Source of the DNA: Ashinkailepas kermadecensis
Lineage: Eukaryota > Arthropoda > Thecostraca > Neolepadidae
DNA length: 64,000 nt
Reading direction: 5' to 3'
NCBI GenBank assembly: GCA_034440615.1
Contig: JAOTOM010002902.1
Location: 1 to 64,000 of the forward strand
The notes beneath the pieces were generated by a model. The model worked only from the letters and a program-made list of their open reading frames with translations. It ran no database searches and had not been told where the DNA came from. Position 1 is the first letter of the stretch. Each line of letters begins with the position of its first letter. The position numbers and the translations under genes were made by a program. Of the stretch, positions 52,591-64,000 are shown one piece after another.

Positions 52591-53940
52591 TGTGCCATGC
52601 AATGATACAACATAAGAATCCAGGAATAGTTCATCTGTTTCATCACACATGCGATTTCAACTCCCCAGTTATCCAGACAGTTTGAGGAAAGTCAAACATC
52701 TGCTACATGGATCAGCAAGGATGGATTGTAAGGCAACATGGATACCATGGAATTCCGGTCAGAGTAGTTATGCTACAATACATACCTTCTTCAACACATT
52801 GCTTTGGAGAAGGATGAGCTCCTGAAGTTTGGTCAGGGTTGGAGTTGGAGGTGGATGGAGCAACACTGTGAAGGACATACCATATGGTTCAAGAGACTTG
52901 TTTCCATTAACAATACAGGGGATGAAGTAACATTTTCATTGACTTCTATGGTTTTCATTGGCTTCATTGACTTCTATGGTGTCCTGAGTAAGCAGGACAA
53001 TCGAGATGGGTTTCTGTTATATGCATTTTTTTTTTTTTTTTAAATAAGTTTCATCCGAGTTCTTGTTGGGCTGGCTTTATGAACCAGGGTCGGATTGATA
53101 AGCAGAGCTTGTTGCGTGAACCCTGGCCCCACCACCCGATTCATTAATTCAAGTTAAACGGCAGAATTTTGACCGAAAGTTTAACGTGCCGTCAATGCAC
53201 CGACACAGCCGCCCGGTATAAACAATGTTATAATGTAGCTTTTATACCCCAGTGAGAATGGTATGGATTCACTCATCAGTGAATTTGCAAACATACTGAT
53301 GTATCAGTTAACACCAATGCAGGGAGCTATGTGATCAACATGGTCTGTGCCCTAAAGCCCAAATAACTAAGTAACAATGCAGGGAATCTGCTGCATAACA
53401 GTTTGACCATAAATTAGCCATGATATATGGCATCATACTTCCCATGCTATTTACAATAGTGAGCAATATTTTGTGTACAAACATCAGGACATTAGAAATG
53501 TTACTTAACGTTACACACATCAGTTCCTAACAAGTGTCAGCAATACATTTCCTTCATGTGCTTTAAACATGATTCAAGAAAGCACTGTCATCGATTTTAA
53601 ACTTGCAAAAAGAGTGGGCCGCCTGGCATTTTGAGTACTATTTGAGTGAATTTGCTGTCTTGTTAGTGAACTGACCACTTATTTAGATATATGTACTTTA
53701 ACTTTGCCTGCTTCCATCATGAAAATTTGTCATTTTCCAGTACATCAGAAATCATCAGAATAACTTCTTGTCTACAAACCGGTGTATGCATTTCTATGAA
53801 TTTCTCATATTTATTAACACAAATGATGTAGATCTGATCTGCAAATTTATAACTCAGAAAATGTTATCAGCACAGGATTCCATTCCTGAAAATATTGTAC
53901 TTTCAAAATGTTATTGTTCTTTGTGAACCAATAAGTGCAA
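52591..53940. other. Unassigned 1.35 kb
   Basis: AT-rich. No gene or clear repeat seen. A T16 run lies at about 53026-53041. Confidence 0.4.
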
Positions 53941-56900
53941 TGCTCTCATGCAGCATGCAGATGGAGGTTCATCACGTAAACCAGGTAGCACAAAAGAGAT
54001 ATTATTGCAGTCTAAGGTAACCACAAGACATGTTTTACACCCATTTTTACCTCCACGAATCATTCAAAGGAGCTAGGTTTTGTCTAATTGCGTTAGGCTA
54101 GGCTTTTGTTGTAAGTTAGTAAATGAAAAAAAAATCTTCAAAAACGGTTCAAGCTAGATTAGGTTACGTTAGACTTTTTAAGTTCAAAATGTTTGAGAAA
54201 AAAGAAATTGGGGGGGGGGGGGAGAATTTGGCATAAAAATAATCATTTCTTGCATGGAAGTCTAGGCTAGGTTAGGTTAGGTTATGTTACATTTTTTTTT
54301 ATCTGAACATTATTTTTCATCCTATATTACTCAAATCCAAGCCCCCTTGTCCACGTTATTTTTCCTCACAAATGAAAAGTGTGCATCTGCAGAGGAAATG
54401 AGCGGTTACATCATGTTCAGCACATTAACAAACACTGCATTAAAAAATAAATTAGAAGAAGTCAGAGAGTACCATGAGCTGAAATATTACCCAAAAAGCC
54501 AGGTATTATCACAGTTTAAGGTAACCACAAGACAAGTTTTACACACATTTTACCTCCATGAAGCATACAAAGGGGTGAGGTTTGTCAGGTTAGGTTAGGC
54601 GTTTGTTGTAAGTTATACAAAAAATCATTTGTTGGTAAATAATTTTTGTTAAGGATTTTTCTACAAAAAATAACAAACGGTTCAGGCTAGCTTAGGTTAG
54701 GCTTTTTAAGTTGAAAATATTTGAGAAAATGCCTCGAAAATTTAAATTAAAAACAATTAATTTCTTGTATGGGAAGTTGAACTATGTTAGGTAAGGTTAT
54801 CATACATCTTGAACATTATTTGTATGCTATATTTCCTTACTCCACACCCTTTTTGGTGTTATTTTTTACTCCCAATTGAAGGGCATGCATTTGCAGAGGA
54901 AAGGACATTAAATGTGTGCTTTTATGTATTTTATTAATATTTTCTATTTAAATTTCCAATGCAATGTTTATGAATGTCACTAAGCTGATGGCACTACTCA
55001 GTTTCTGTGCAAATGCTTACTTTCCAGGTTGTGAGCAAAATAACATTAAAAATGGGCTTTGAGTTAGGTAACATAGCAATTAAAAGAAATACATTAAAAA
55101 TTCAACATAACCTAATGTAACCTAAGCTGACCTTGGAGAAAACAACTATAAAAACAAGATTGGAAAAATATCTAGCAATTTATTTTATTGAAATTTTACA
55201 AATGAAAAACCTAACCCAACCTAATCTAACCAGAATTATTGTGCTTTAAGGTGGTAACAAGGCAAGTTATTACACATTTTCCTCCATAAAGCAAACAAAT
55301 TGGCTATGTTTGGTGATGTTAGATTAGTTTAAGTGTTTTAAGTTCGACATTTTTTGCAAAAATTGTTCCAAAATTTGAAAGAAATATATCTTTTTTCTTT
55401 AAAAGCAGCTTATGTTAGGTTAGGTTAAGTTGGGTTAGGTTAGGTTAGGTTAGGTTAGGTTAGGTTAGGTCAGGTCAGGTCAGGTCAGGTCAGGTCAGGT
55501 TAGGTTAGGTTTGGTTAGGTTAGGTTAGGTTAGGTTAGGTTGGGTTACATTTTTTTATTGTAAAAAAAATATATTGCTTGAAATTTTTACAACTTGATGT
55601 TTTGGTTTTGTTTTTATCCAAGGGGAGGTTAAGCTAGGTTAGGTTAGGTTATGTTGCATTTATTTTATTTTAAAAAAAATACTTTACCCTATGTCACCTA
55701 ATTCAAAGCTTTTTGTTGATGTTATTTTGCTTACAACCTGAAATGTAGGCATTTGTATAGAAAATGAGTGGTCCCATCATCTGAGTCACATTCATAAACA
55801 TTGCATTGAAATGATACATTCCACGAATTCATAAAACACCTTAAAACACAAATTTACCAAAATCGTGTTTATCACATTCCTAAACATTGCATGGGAAAAA
55901 TTAATCAGAAATTACCTTAAGCTGTAAATTTACCAAAAGGTGTGCCAACCCCTGGACGGAAATGCAACACTAGGTGCCCCAATCCTGGGCAGAAAGGGCA
56001 CTAAGAACAGTGGAATGAAAATTTTAATAAAAGTAAACTAAAAACAGCTCTTCTTGAAGACAAACGTGGTAGTTATGTGATATTAACATGGAAACCCTGA
56101 GCACAAATCAGAAAAAAAGCATGGACTGGACTTTTTCAAGCTTACCTGCCAACTTCTTCAACTACTGTTCCTTTGGGAATTAAATATCAGCAAGCTATTT
56201 ATTCACTATCTAACATCACACCAATCCGCAGATACATCAAAAGGTGCGATACATCAGAATGTGCGAAGTACAAAAAACGAATCAGCACGACGTCACATGA
56301 GATTGGCCTCCGGATTAAACACTGCGCGCAATTGCACCACAGATGTCTTACCTCCGTCACATTTGTCACTGTAACCTCAAATTTAGACTTCAGGCGCTGG
56401 AATTTCTGTAACTGGAATTTTTCTTTGCATGTTACGATTTTGGATGTTCTGAGGAACGCCCATCACGATGAGTGAAATTTAATGCGCGCTAGTGTCTATC
56501 GATACAAATCGACGCCCATGCTTTGGAGAAAAAAATAGAAACAAAAATTAAGCAATATATATTCTGAAAATTTTCTAAATTGAACAACCGAACCCAACTT
56601 ACCCCAACCTAATGTCAGCTGCTTTTGAAGGAATACTTCCAATTTTATTTTATTTTTGAAAATGATTGAACAATTTTTCCAAGGTAAACAACTAAACTAG
56701 CCTAACCTAGCTAAATCGGTATTATTGTGCTTTACGGTGGTAACAAGACAAGTTTTTACACACATTTGCCTCCATATAGCAAGCAAATGGGTTAGGTTTG
56801 GTTATGTTAGGTTAGTTTAGGCTTTTCAAGTTGGAAAACTTTTTTAAAAAATTCCAAAAACTTTTCCCCAAAAATTGCAAATGATTTGGTAACCTTGCAG

Positions 56901-57330
56901 TCTAAGGTGTTCTTTTTTTTCCTTTAAAACAAAGAAAAATATGCAGAATACCATGTTTATGAAGGTGACTAAGATGATTGGACCCACTTATTTTTTGTGC
57001 TTACTTCTCAGGTTGTGAGCAAAATAATGCCAAAAAGGCTTTGAGTTCGGTAACATCGCATAAACATATTTTTTTTTTCATGCAACAAAACCTAACCTAG
57101 CCTATCCTAACCTATCTTTTGAGAACAAAAATTAAACTAAATTAAAATTTCACTTAATTTATTTTCTGAAAATTCTCAACCTTAAAAAAGAAACCTAACC
57201 GAGCCTAACCTAACCTAAGCTGATTTTGAATACAAAATTATATTTTTTGTGAACATGGTTGTAATTTTTTTTTTCGGAAGCTTTTGGGTATTATTGTGCT
57301 TTAAGGTGGGAACAAGAAAAGTTGTATGGG
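53940..57330. repeat. Dispersed tandem units with TTAGG-like words
   Basis: A unit with AAGGT(A/G)(A/G)(C/T)(A/C)ACAAG(A/G)CAAGTT, ACACATTTT.CCTCCAT(A/G)AAGC and a (G)GTTAGGTT run recurs near 54013, 54515, 55245, 56735 and 57300. Another word, GGTTGTGAGCAAAATAA, is at 55028 and 57013. Between them GGTTAGGTT words on one strand alternate with AACCTAACC on the other. No ORF of note. Confidence 0.7.
55412..55546 (+). repeat. (TTAGG)n array with TCAGG variant block
   Basis: About 25 pentamers of GGTTA, including six consecutive GGTCA variants (about 55468-55500). Pure TTAGG is the canonical telomere repeat of most arthropods. The shorter TTAGG-like words around it suggest an expansion of an interstitial repeat rather than a chromosome end. 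Confidence 0.9.
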
Positions 57331-57444
57331 CGCTGTATGACCAACGCAGTCAATGCGCCAGTAAACCCAAATAACCAACCAACCAACCCAGAAAGATGTA
57401 AGCTGTACTTCCACAGTGGAGGGAATTCTAGCTGTTTTGTTTGT

Positions 57445-57697
57445 TTTTGCACACAATTTTACATTTTTCAGCAAAAGGTGGACAGTCAGTCCACTATCTA
57501 ATCCAAATCTGTTTCTATTCAGTACAAAATGTGCTGGTTAACATCAATGTTTCTACTTAGCATGCTGTTTTTCATTTTTTCCCTTTAGCTTTCTTATCAG
57601 CATAAAATAGCATAGGTTATTAGGGGGGCCCAAATCAACATTGGGGGGAAGATCAACATTGGTGGGGCCCCACAAAAGGATACAAATCGACGCCCCT
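57445..57697 (+). mobile_element. Extra copy A of the hAT right end
   Basis: Contains GGTGGACAGTCAGTCCACTA, TGTGCTGGTTAACATCAA and ends GGATACAAATCGACGCCCCTG, the same terminus as the 14-kb composite at 59464. Next to it on the right is a piece of CR1-like LINE. Confidence 0.75.
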
Positions 57698-57699
57698 GC

Positions 57700-57790
57700 A
57701 TACATGCATGATTTTGCACTTATCAAAATTTAATTTCAACTGCCATTTTTGGACCACTTCACAAGCTCTTCTAAGTCTTTCTGCAGCATG
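57700..57790 (-). pseudogene. CR1-like LINE fragment
   Basis: The reverse complement reads CTGCAGAAAGACTTAGA-GAGCT-GTGAAGTGGTCC and continues to GATAAGTGCAAAATCATGCATGTA, matching 33591-33680 of the CR1-like element in the same window. About 90 bp survive. Confidence 0.8.
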
Positions 57791-57934
57791 TACCTAGGTG
57801 CCTAGGTACCAGGCAAATATCAAACTGATAGTGTGACGAGTGGGCTGTTGAGGTTAATTATAGTTTGAATATCCACACTCTCAATGATAACTGATTGTTG
57901 TTCACGGGACTGGATTGTATGCAAGTTTGACAAT

Positions 57935-58217
57935 GACAATTGGTTTTTGTGCACACCATTTTGAATTTTGTAGCAAAAGGTGGAGAGTCAGTCCACTATC
58001 TAACCCAAATCTGTTTTTTTAATTACAAAATGTGCTGGTTAACATCAACTACATTTTCTATGCTCCTGGCATGGTGTTTTTCTTCTTTTTTTTCTTCAAC
58101 TTTTTTATGAGCATAAAAATAGCGTATGTTATTGGGGGGCCAAATCAACATTGGGGGGGGCCAAGATCAACACTGGTGGGGCCCTGGCCCCACAAAAGGA
58201 TACAAATCAACGCCCCT
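57935..58217 (+). mobile_element. Extra copy B of the hAT right end
   Basis: As copy A: GGTGGAGAGTCAGTCCACTA, TGTGCTGGTTAACATCAACT, a G-rich GGCCAAGATCAACA segment and the terminus GGATACAAATCAACGCCCCTG. Preceded by CAAATATCAAACTGATAGTG, which also precedes the final right end (58858). Confidence 0.75.
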
Positions 58218-59194
58218 GCCATCTAGACATTAGGGGGATGTCCCCATCCTAGCCCCGCCTTCAGCGCCTAAAATATAACACAAACTATAACGTAAAATTC
58301 CCTTTATGTAAACGTCCACATGCCTGCACCTTGATCGCAAACAACCGCTTTTATAGTCAGACATGTAACGTACTCGCTTCAAAAAAGGTGGCGCAAATGA
58401 CCTCTGTGGTCCGGTACGCCTGAAAAAGTCACTCCCCCATGCAGTTAAATTGAAACTTGCCTGATGCTACCAATTTCTGCAATATACGAATAAAAACCTG
58501 TGACGTCATCAAGGTTTGAATGCGACTTTGGTGTACCTTTTAAAATAATGGTATTTTGCGGCGTTTAATAATGGTGTTTTGCGGCGTACGAGACATTGGG
58601 CTTGTCAAGGCTATTTCTCTTGTATAGCATTGGTCGTGGATGACTAAGCTTTGCTTAAAAGTCATGTGAGCCATAGCTTTCTTTTTTTTTATTCTTTTAG
58701 GAATACCAATTATATTGCAGTGGCCATGCAGCTTCTTGCTGAGTTTTCTCTGTCATGGCATCATAAGCTGGCAGATTTGCCCACACATGGCTCTCGTTTT
58801 CCCCATATCAATATTGAATGCATGCATTGTTATTGGGCATTTAGGTAGGTACCTAGGTAAATATCAAGCTGATGGTGTTATAGGTGGGCTGCTGAAGATA
58901 ATTATAGTTTGCATATCCACAATCTCAAGGATGATTGTCTGCTGTTCACTGGACAATGCAAGTTTGACAATGACTGGAAATTAAGAATGGATTTTTTCCT
59001 GTTTAAGCTCACATGTGTGTGGTTTTGCCATTGGTGGTGTGTACAAACATCAGTATGACCATCCAATTGTTGTTTTTTGGCTTAACATTAAAAAAAGACA
59101 ATCTGGTTTAAAATGCATCATCAGCAAATCTTAACATTTTATGGCGTAAGTTTTTCTTGCACAGTGGAGGGAAATCTAGCTATTTTGTTTTTTT

Positions 59195-59464
59195 TGCACA
59201 TAATTTTGAATTGTGTAGCAAAAGTTGGATACTCAGTCCACTATCTAATCCAAATCTGTTCTTTTTCAGTACAAAATGTGCTGGTTAACATCAACTAAGT
59301 TTTCTATGTACCTAACACAGTGTTTTTTTTTCTTTTTTTCCTTTAGCTTTTTATCAGCATAAAAATAGCATGGGTTATTGGGGGGCCCAAATCAACATTG
59401 GGGGGGCCAAGATCAGCATTGGGGGGCCATGGCCCCCGCAAAAGGATACAAATCGACGCCCCTG
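59195..59464 (+). repeat. Terminal hAT right end (copy C)
   Basis: The copy that carries the working boundary: terminus at 59464 and duplication ATTCCAGC directly after. Confidence 0.8.
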
Positions 59465-59472
59465 ATTCCAGC

Positions 59473-59842
59473 ACATGTCGGAATCCGTGGTAACGAGCTG
59501 GCCGACAGGGCTGCAAGGCGTCCAGCACAAGTGCCAAGGAGTCGCGTTCTCCCACTTCCTGCCAGTGACTACTACCCAATTATCTCATCATTTATTCTCA
59601 GACAATGCGAGGGCAAATGGGACCAAGTGGAATTCAACAAATTAAAGCAAATAAAACCATACTTAGCTCCGTGGCCCTCGTCCTTCAGCCAAACTAGAAG
59701 GGACGAGGTAGCCATCTGTCGTCTCAGAATTGGTCATACTCTAGCAACACATAGGCATTTATTGTGCAGGGACGACAGGCCGAAACGTGTTAGGTGTAAT
59801 GCCACGCTGACTGTGCACCATGTGCTGGTGCAACCACGATAA
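59473..59842 (+). pseudogene. LINE RNase H end and C-terminal arm
   Basis: HVGIRGNELADRAARRPAQV completes the RNase H domain begun at 45159 (last catalytic Asp in ELADRA), followed by YLAPWPSSFSQTRRDEVAI, CRLRIGHTLATHRHL and a TGA-TAA-type end after VLVQPR. The C-terminal arm closely resembles 2770-2950. Confidence 0.75.
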
Positions 59843-60013
59843 TCATCATTAAAATGGCAAACATGCATAAGAAGTCCCTGGGCAATTTTTGATCACAATG
59901 TTGTTTTTCTGATGTTTTCTGATTTGACATACATTCCTTTGGAAAATGAAAACGTTCAAAGATATAAGCACTAGGTTCAAGTACTTCTATCTAAGAAGTA
60001 CTTGAAGAAGTGC

Positions 60014-60016
<3 letters not shown>

Positions 60017-60084
<68 letters not shown>
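60017..60084. repeat. (TA)n microsatellite
   Basis: Over 30 uninterrupted AT dinucleotides, with a few CATA variants at both edges. Confidence 0.98.
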
Positions 60085-60085
<1 letters not shown>

Positions 60086-60149
60086 ACATATATATGTGTA
60101 TATATACAAATACACAAATATATATTACGTGGGCTATATGGGGCCTCCT

Positions 60150-60515
60150 GTCGATGGCGGATGCAGGGAGGGAAGTTGGGGAATATGCCCCTCCCCCCCA
60201 TGAAAGGTGGCGTCCCTTTGACCAGGAAAATGCGTCCCTCCGCGAAGGCTCGAGTGCACCCCAAAACCCTCGAGTTTTTCCAGCCACAGGCGCCTCTCGG
60301 CAGGAAAAGCACCCCTCAAGCTACTTTCGCGGTGGCGCCACTCCAAGCACGTGCCCCCTCCCCCAGATGACAATTCCTGGATCCGTCCCTGCCTCTTGTG
60401 GCATCTATTGGTTTCCTGTGGCGGCTATAAGACCTCTTATGACGACAGAGAGCCTCCTATTGCGGTCTAGGGGCGGCACTGGCGGATCTAGCCCACCGGT
60501 AGCGGATCTAGCCCA
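60150..60515. mobile_element. hAT-type end fragments
   Basis: GGCGGATGCAGGGAGGG at 60154 and GGATCCGTCCCTGCC at 60379-60393 look like opposite ends of one short element. CACTGGCGGATCTAGCCCACC at 60478 is the same terminus as the element at 42527-43688, in part repeated as GGTAGCGGATCTAGCCCACT. No target duplication could be matched. Confidence 0.45.
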
Positions 60516-62370
60516 CTTTGACCCCACTCTGCCAACGGCGCTCCAAACCGACGCTTCTTCTGTTGGAATACATGACATGCAGTCGCAGTCATGCAGACGT
60601 GAGGAAACTCGTCCAGTGTGGGTCTCGCTTCCTCACAGACTCTGAGTCACGGTATGCAGTAGTGGAGTTGGAACTGTTGGCGATCACCTGGTGGATGCAA
60701 AAGTGTCGTGCATATCTGGCCGCCCTGCCCACCTTCGGCGTCATCACAGACCACCAGCCGCTGGTCCCTCTTCTCAACAGCAAGTCGCTGGCAGACATTG
60801 AGAACTAACGTTTGCTGCGCCTCGGGGAAAAGCTGGCGCCGTGCACGTTCACCGCCGTCTGGCGAGCCGGCAAACGGCACGCGGTCCCAGATGCACTGTC
60901 CCGCGCACCTGTTGACCAGCCCACAAGGGACGACGAGGAAGCTGAGGGAGACATTGCCCACCAGGTGCGCAGTGTCATCCCAGCCTCGGCTACAAGGTGG
61001 GGCGACGACCTGGTAGATGCTGATATGACGCTGGCCAGAGTGCGTGATGCAGCACGCACGGATACCGAATACCAGGCCCTGTTGGAGGTCACCCTGGCCG
61101 TGTTTCCGATGCATAAGGCTAATCTTGAGGAAGCCGCCCGTCCATATTGGGGGGTGCGGGACCGCCTCAGCTGTGATGGGGGGCTCCTGGTGTGCGGCCA
61201 GCGTCTAATAATACCGCGCAGCCTGCGACGACAGACCCTGGACAGCCTCCATGCGGGACATCAAGGGGTTGACCGCACCAGAAGACTAGCGAGACAGACA
61301 GTGTAATGGCCCGGGATAGATCAGGACGTGGCTAACATCGTTAACACCTGCATACAATGTCAAAAACGACAGGCCAGCCAAGGAGCCGAACCCTTGTGGC
61401 AAACTAGCGGGACAGACAGTGTATTGGCCCGGGATAGATCAGGACGTGGCTAATATCGTCAACTACTGCCAACAATGTAAAAAACGACAGGCCAGCCAAG
61501 GAGCCGAACCCTTGTGGCAAACTCCTACCCCGTCGCGAGTCTTCGAGTCAGTCTCGGCAGATTATTTTGAACATGCGGGCTGGACCTATCTGGTGTATGC
61601 CAATCGTCTGTCTGGTTGGCCCATCGTGATTGACTGCAGGCATGAAGCCACAGCCCGCACGCTCGTCCAAGAGCTGCGCCGCATCTTCTCCGCCACTGGC
61701 GTTCCCGTTACCCTGCGAAGTGACTGTGGTCCACAGTTCGCCTCCCGGCACACGCGCGAGTTCCTGCAGCGGTGGGGGGTGCGACACGAAATGTCTACCC
61801 CTCACTATCCAAAGAGTAATGGACACGCTGAGGCCGCTGTGAAGGTCGCAAAACGGCTCATCCCCCAAAAAAACACACTACAGGCGACATGAACACCGAC
61901 GGGTTCGCCGGGGGCTTGCTGGAGCTGCGCAATGCCCCTCGTGCCGACGGCCGGTCGCCAGCTCCAGTGCTGTTTGGACACCCGGTCCGGTCAGTCGTCC
62001 CGGCCCAACACTGCATATGCCCCTGGGAGGCAAACAGCAGCCGATAACGCCGACGCTAAGGCCGCATCCACGCGGCAAAACGTGCAGAACGGTACGACCA
62101 AGCCACCAGGCCCCTGACGACTGTCGGTATCGGGGTGCACGTATGCATTCAGGACCGAACCACCGGTTTATGGGACCGAGCAGGCGTGGTTGTTGGTGTC
62201 GGCGCGCGCCGTGACTGTTTGGTTAAGCTTCCGAGTGGCCCCGACCACTGCCGGTCGTAAAACTGTTAGGTTTACTGAGCCCGTGGCCATTCCCGACGTT
62301 CCCCGCCGCAGCCAGGGACGACGACGACCGCCTGACCGACTGACCGTTATCCCACGATCGGTCCGTTATT
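60516..62370 (+). pseudogene. Ty3/gypsy pol fragment (RNase H, integrase)
   Basis: Plus-strand remnant of an LTR retrotransposon. ALQTDASSVGI (RNase H start), YAVVELELLAITWW, GVITDHQPLVPLLN, then a stop (TAA at 60806), WRAGKRHAVPDALSRAP (end of RNase H), and LHAGHQGVDRTRRLARQT with CIQCQKRQ (integrase zinc-binding). A 118-bp tandem duplication follows, then SRVFESVSADYFEHAG (catalytic Asp), LRSDCGPQFAS (second Asp) and PHYPKSNGHAEAAVKVAKRL (catalytic Glu), then LLELRNAPRADGRSPAPVLFGHP. Stops, the duplication and frameshifts disable it. No protease, RT or clear LTR is present. Related to 36451-37820. Confidence 0.85.
61283..61518 (+). repeat. 118-bp tandem duplication in gypsy integrase
   Basis: 61283-61400 and 61401-61518 are near-identical (ACTAGCG(A/G)GACAGACAGTGTA(A/T)TGG...). 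Because 118 is not a multiple of three, the duplication alone would break the frame; the first copy also has TAA where the second has TAT. Confidence 0.95.
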
Positions 62371-64000
62371 GAAGGGCAATGTCAGCCCCGCCCCCACAGT
62401 ATCGGTATCGCACGATACCGACACTGCTGAGTCGATAAACCAGAGGGAAGGGGGGGAATGGAGGTGTGTGTGTGGAGACGTGTGTGTGTGGAGACAGACG
62501 TGTGCGATGGCCCGAAAGATGGGGAACATCTGTTGGGGGATCTGTGTCGGCCGGCTGCCGCGCCGGCCGCCTCGGAAGTCTCCACACGCCCGTCAGTGAA
62601 TACCGACCGAGACGGAGCGTCCTGTGTCAGTGACGATATAACACAGAACACTTGAAGTTTTGTCGAAAAAACACAGGGTCTGTATTTGTATTCGTTTCCA
62701 GGGAATATGATCCATATAATGACATACATCCGCATAATTATCAGTCAAAATGTAACCCCATGATCTGTCTAAATGAAAATCCGAGGCATGTTTCTGGCTG
62801 GCCATGGCCAGAGATTTCAAACGGTGTTCTGCAGGTTGGGTGTTCATCCTGACATGTAGACCCGTAGGTAGACTGGAGGGCCTGTCAAGAGCCCCCTGTC
62901 CGGAGAAGTAAATCTGCCAACCGGGCCACGGTTCACACAAGCTCCGCTTAGCAGTAGGACCCTGCGTCACAAAGACACCATAGCAATAATTGTAACTAAA
63001 CTATTTTCTAGGAAAACGTCTAAATTCACCACGTTTTCCCCGAGCTGCCAAAACTCACTATATTGAATGTATGCCGTGGTAAAAGTCACATGGCCTGACG
63101 GCCAGATTCAGATGGCAACGGAAGGCTGACTAATGCTATTTAATCCTGTTCATTAGTAGTGATGAATCAAAATTGTTGATCAAGGTCTTTATATATCAGT
63201 GGGCACTAAGGGGAACTTCAAGTTGATTCCACACCGGCGTAACTATGATTTGCTTCGAGGGGCACACTGGTTTGGACTGGTTGTTTAAATCGTGGTATTT
63301 TGACTGGTTTTTCAAACGGGTCGTTTCAAAATATTTTGTTCCCGCCGTAATTTTCCTTTGGAAGGGCCAATCTGCCCACATGATTTCTAAGACATCGGAT
63401 TTCAATCCCTCCCCTTGTTAAATGCATTTCTTGGTACGCTTTGGTAAGTCTACTCGATGCTTAGATCTTTTGCATATCAGTTAACTGGTAAATATCACGG
63501 AATATTTGAGAACGTCAGTTCGAACATTATTTATCTTCTTTCCATATTTCCTGTTGAGATAAATCTGAATGTCCCGTTGATCTTTGATGTCATCTATCGG
63601 CCGGCGAGCACCTGTGCGCGAGTGCCGCCGTCTAGTGGACGACGTGGTGTACCGAAATTTAACCCTTTGACGCAAGATGGCAGTGTCGTTAATTGTGCTT
63701 AACCGTGTCAATTATAGTTCGTTCCTCTGCTCATCTCTAATGCTCTGTGCCCAGTAGCCATCAGCCCTAATAGCTATACTTCACTGAACTGAGTACTTGA
63801 ATGTCATCACTAGGTTTCAGACTTCATCAGCTACCTTACCTCTATGCCGACATGCCGTTCAATAAATATTATCTCGCTGATCTGCGAGACCATCTGTTCT
63901 CTGTTCTCTCTTGGCTACGGACAGAGGCTCTGATCGGTTTTTTGTTTGTTTTGCATGTATCGTGTGCTAAATACATTATATGTGCTCTTGGCGCTCTATG
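62371..64000. other. Unassigned 1.6 kb
   Basis: TCGGTATCG-CA-CGATACCGA at about 62403-62422 is a perfect 9-bp hairpin just after the gypsy fragment, and TGTCAGCCCC at 62381 could be an LTR start, but no partner is present. AATAAA occurs at 63863. Otherwise no motif, RNA gene or repeat recognised. Confidence 0.4.

Larger units (their letters stand above)
45398..59464. mobile_element. 14-kb hAT-ended composite insertion
   Basis: Left end CAGAGGTGTCGATTTT, right end on the minus strand CAGGGGCGTCGATTTG. These are short TIRs of the CAGNGGYG type with an exact 8-bp duplication, so the boundary is hAT-type. No hAT transposase (BED finger, hATC domain) is visible. The interior holds a tRNA-like SINE piece, a complete unrelated 5.5-kb DNA transposon, degenerate repeats, TTAGG-like repeats, and three copies of its own right end. 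It is either a large non-autonomous element swollen by later insertions or the product of recombination between elements. Confidence 0.7.

Noticed and set aside
55412..55546. A chromosome end
   Set aside because: The array is short, mixed with TCAGG variants and followed by 8.5 kb of other sequence; interstitial origin is simpler.

Overview
This is a repeat-dominated stretch of a eukaryotic genome, most likely an arthropod. The evidence is a (TTAGG)n block (55412-55546, the usual arthropod telomere repeat), spliced genes with GT-AG introns, and LINE, R2-like, CR1-like, Ty3/gypsy, hAT-type and other terminal-inverted-repeat (TIR) elements nested in one another. I see no ordinary single-copy host gene and no rRNA gene. 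Species-level assignment would be guesswork.

Left part (1-9.9 kb): minisatellites, a LINE RNase H remnant (2220-2955), and a minus-strand tyrosine-recombinase-like gene (family A, about 9430 down to 3253). That gene is split by a complete 5.1-kb DNA transposon (4092-9186, 7-bp target duplication CCATAAG, TIRs of about 170 bp) carrying a long ORF for a large unrecognised protein that I infer to be its transposase. From 9.9 to 17.7 kb there is a cluster of three R2-like LINE fragments on the minus strand, one with a restriction-like endonuclease domain, and a LINE RT/RNase H remnant on the plus strand.

Middle (18-40 kb): a second tyrosine-recombinase family (family C) in three copies. C1 (18.1-19.2 kb) is a 5' partial copy. 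C2 (22.6-38.5 kb) is the longest, with a TATA-like promoter, a Lys/Glu-Pro repeat exon, a two-zinc-finger exon, helical exons and a catalytic part holding candidate R, K, R, H and Y residues. C3 (39.9-38.6 kb, minus strand) is an inverted copy of the 3' half. C2 is interrupted by a full-length minus-strand LINE (25357-35862) that landed on a splice donor with a 13-bp target duplication. That LINE is itself interrupted by a CR1-like LINE (31945-34925) and by an unclassified 1.4-kb insertion. A gypsy-type pol fragment (about 36451-37820) also sits inside C2. All three copies contain stops or frameshifts as read here.

Right part (40-64 kb): a 153-bp tandem repeat, a hAT-type element with 8-bp target duplications (42527-43688), and a 14-kb hAT-ended composite (45398-59464, 8-bp duplication ATTCCAGC) inserted in frame into a LINE RNase H gene. 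Nested in the composite is a complete 5.5-kb DNA transposon (45959-51475, TIRs of about 35 bp, 4-bp duplication AGCA). Its transposase-like gene has introns and carries five near-identical tandem copies of a 129-nt phase-0 exon. A second gypsy pol fragment lies at 60516-62370. The insertion order can be read directly from the target duplications.
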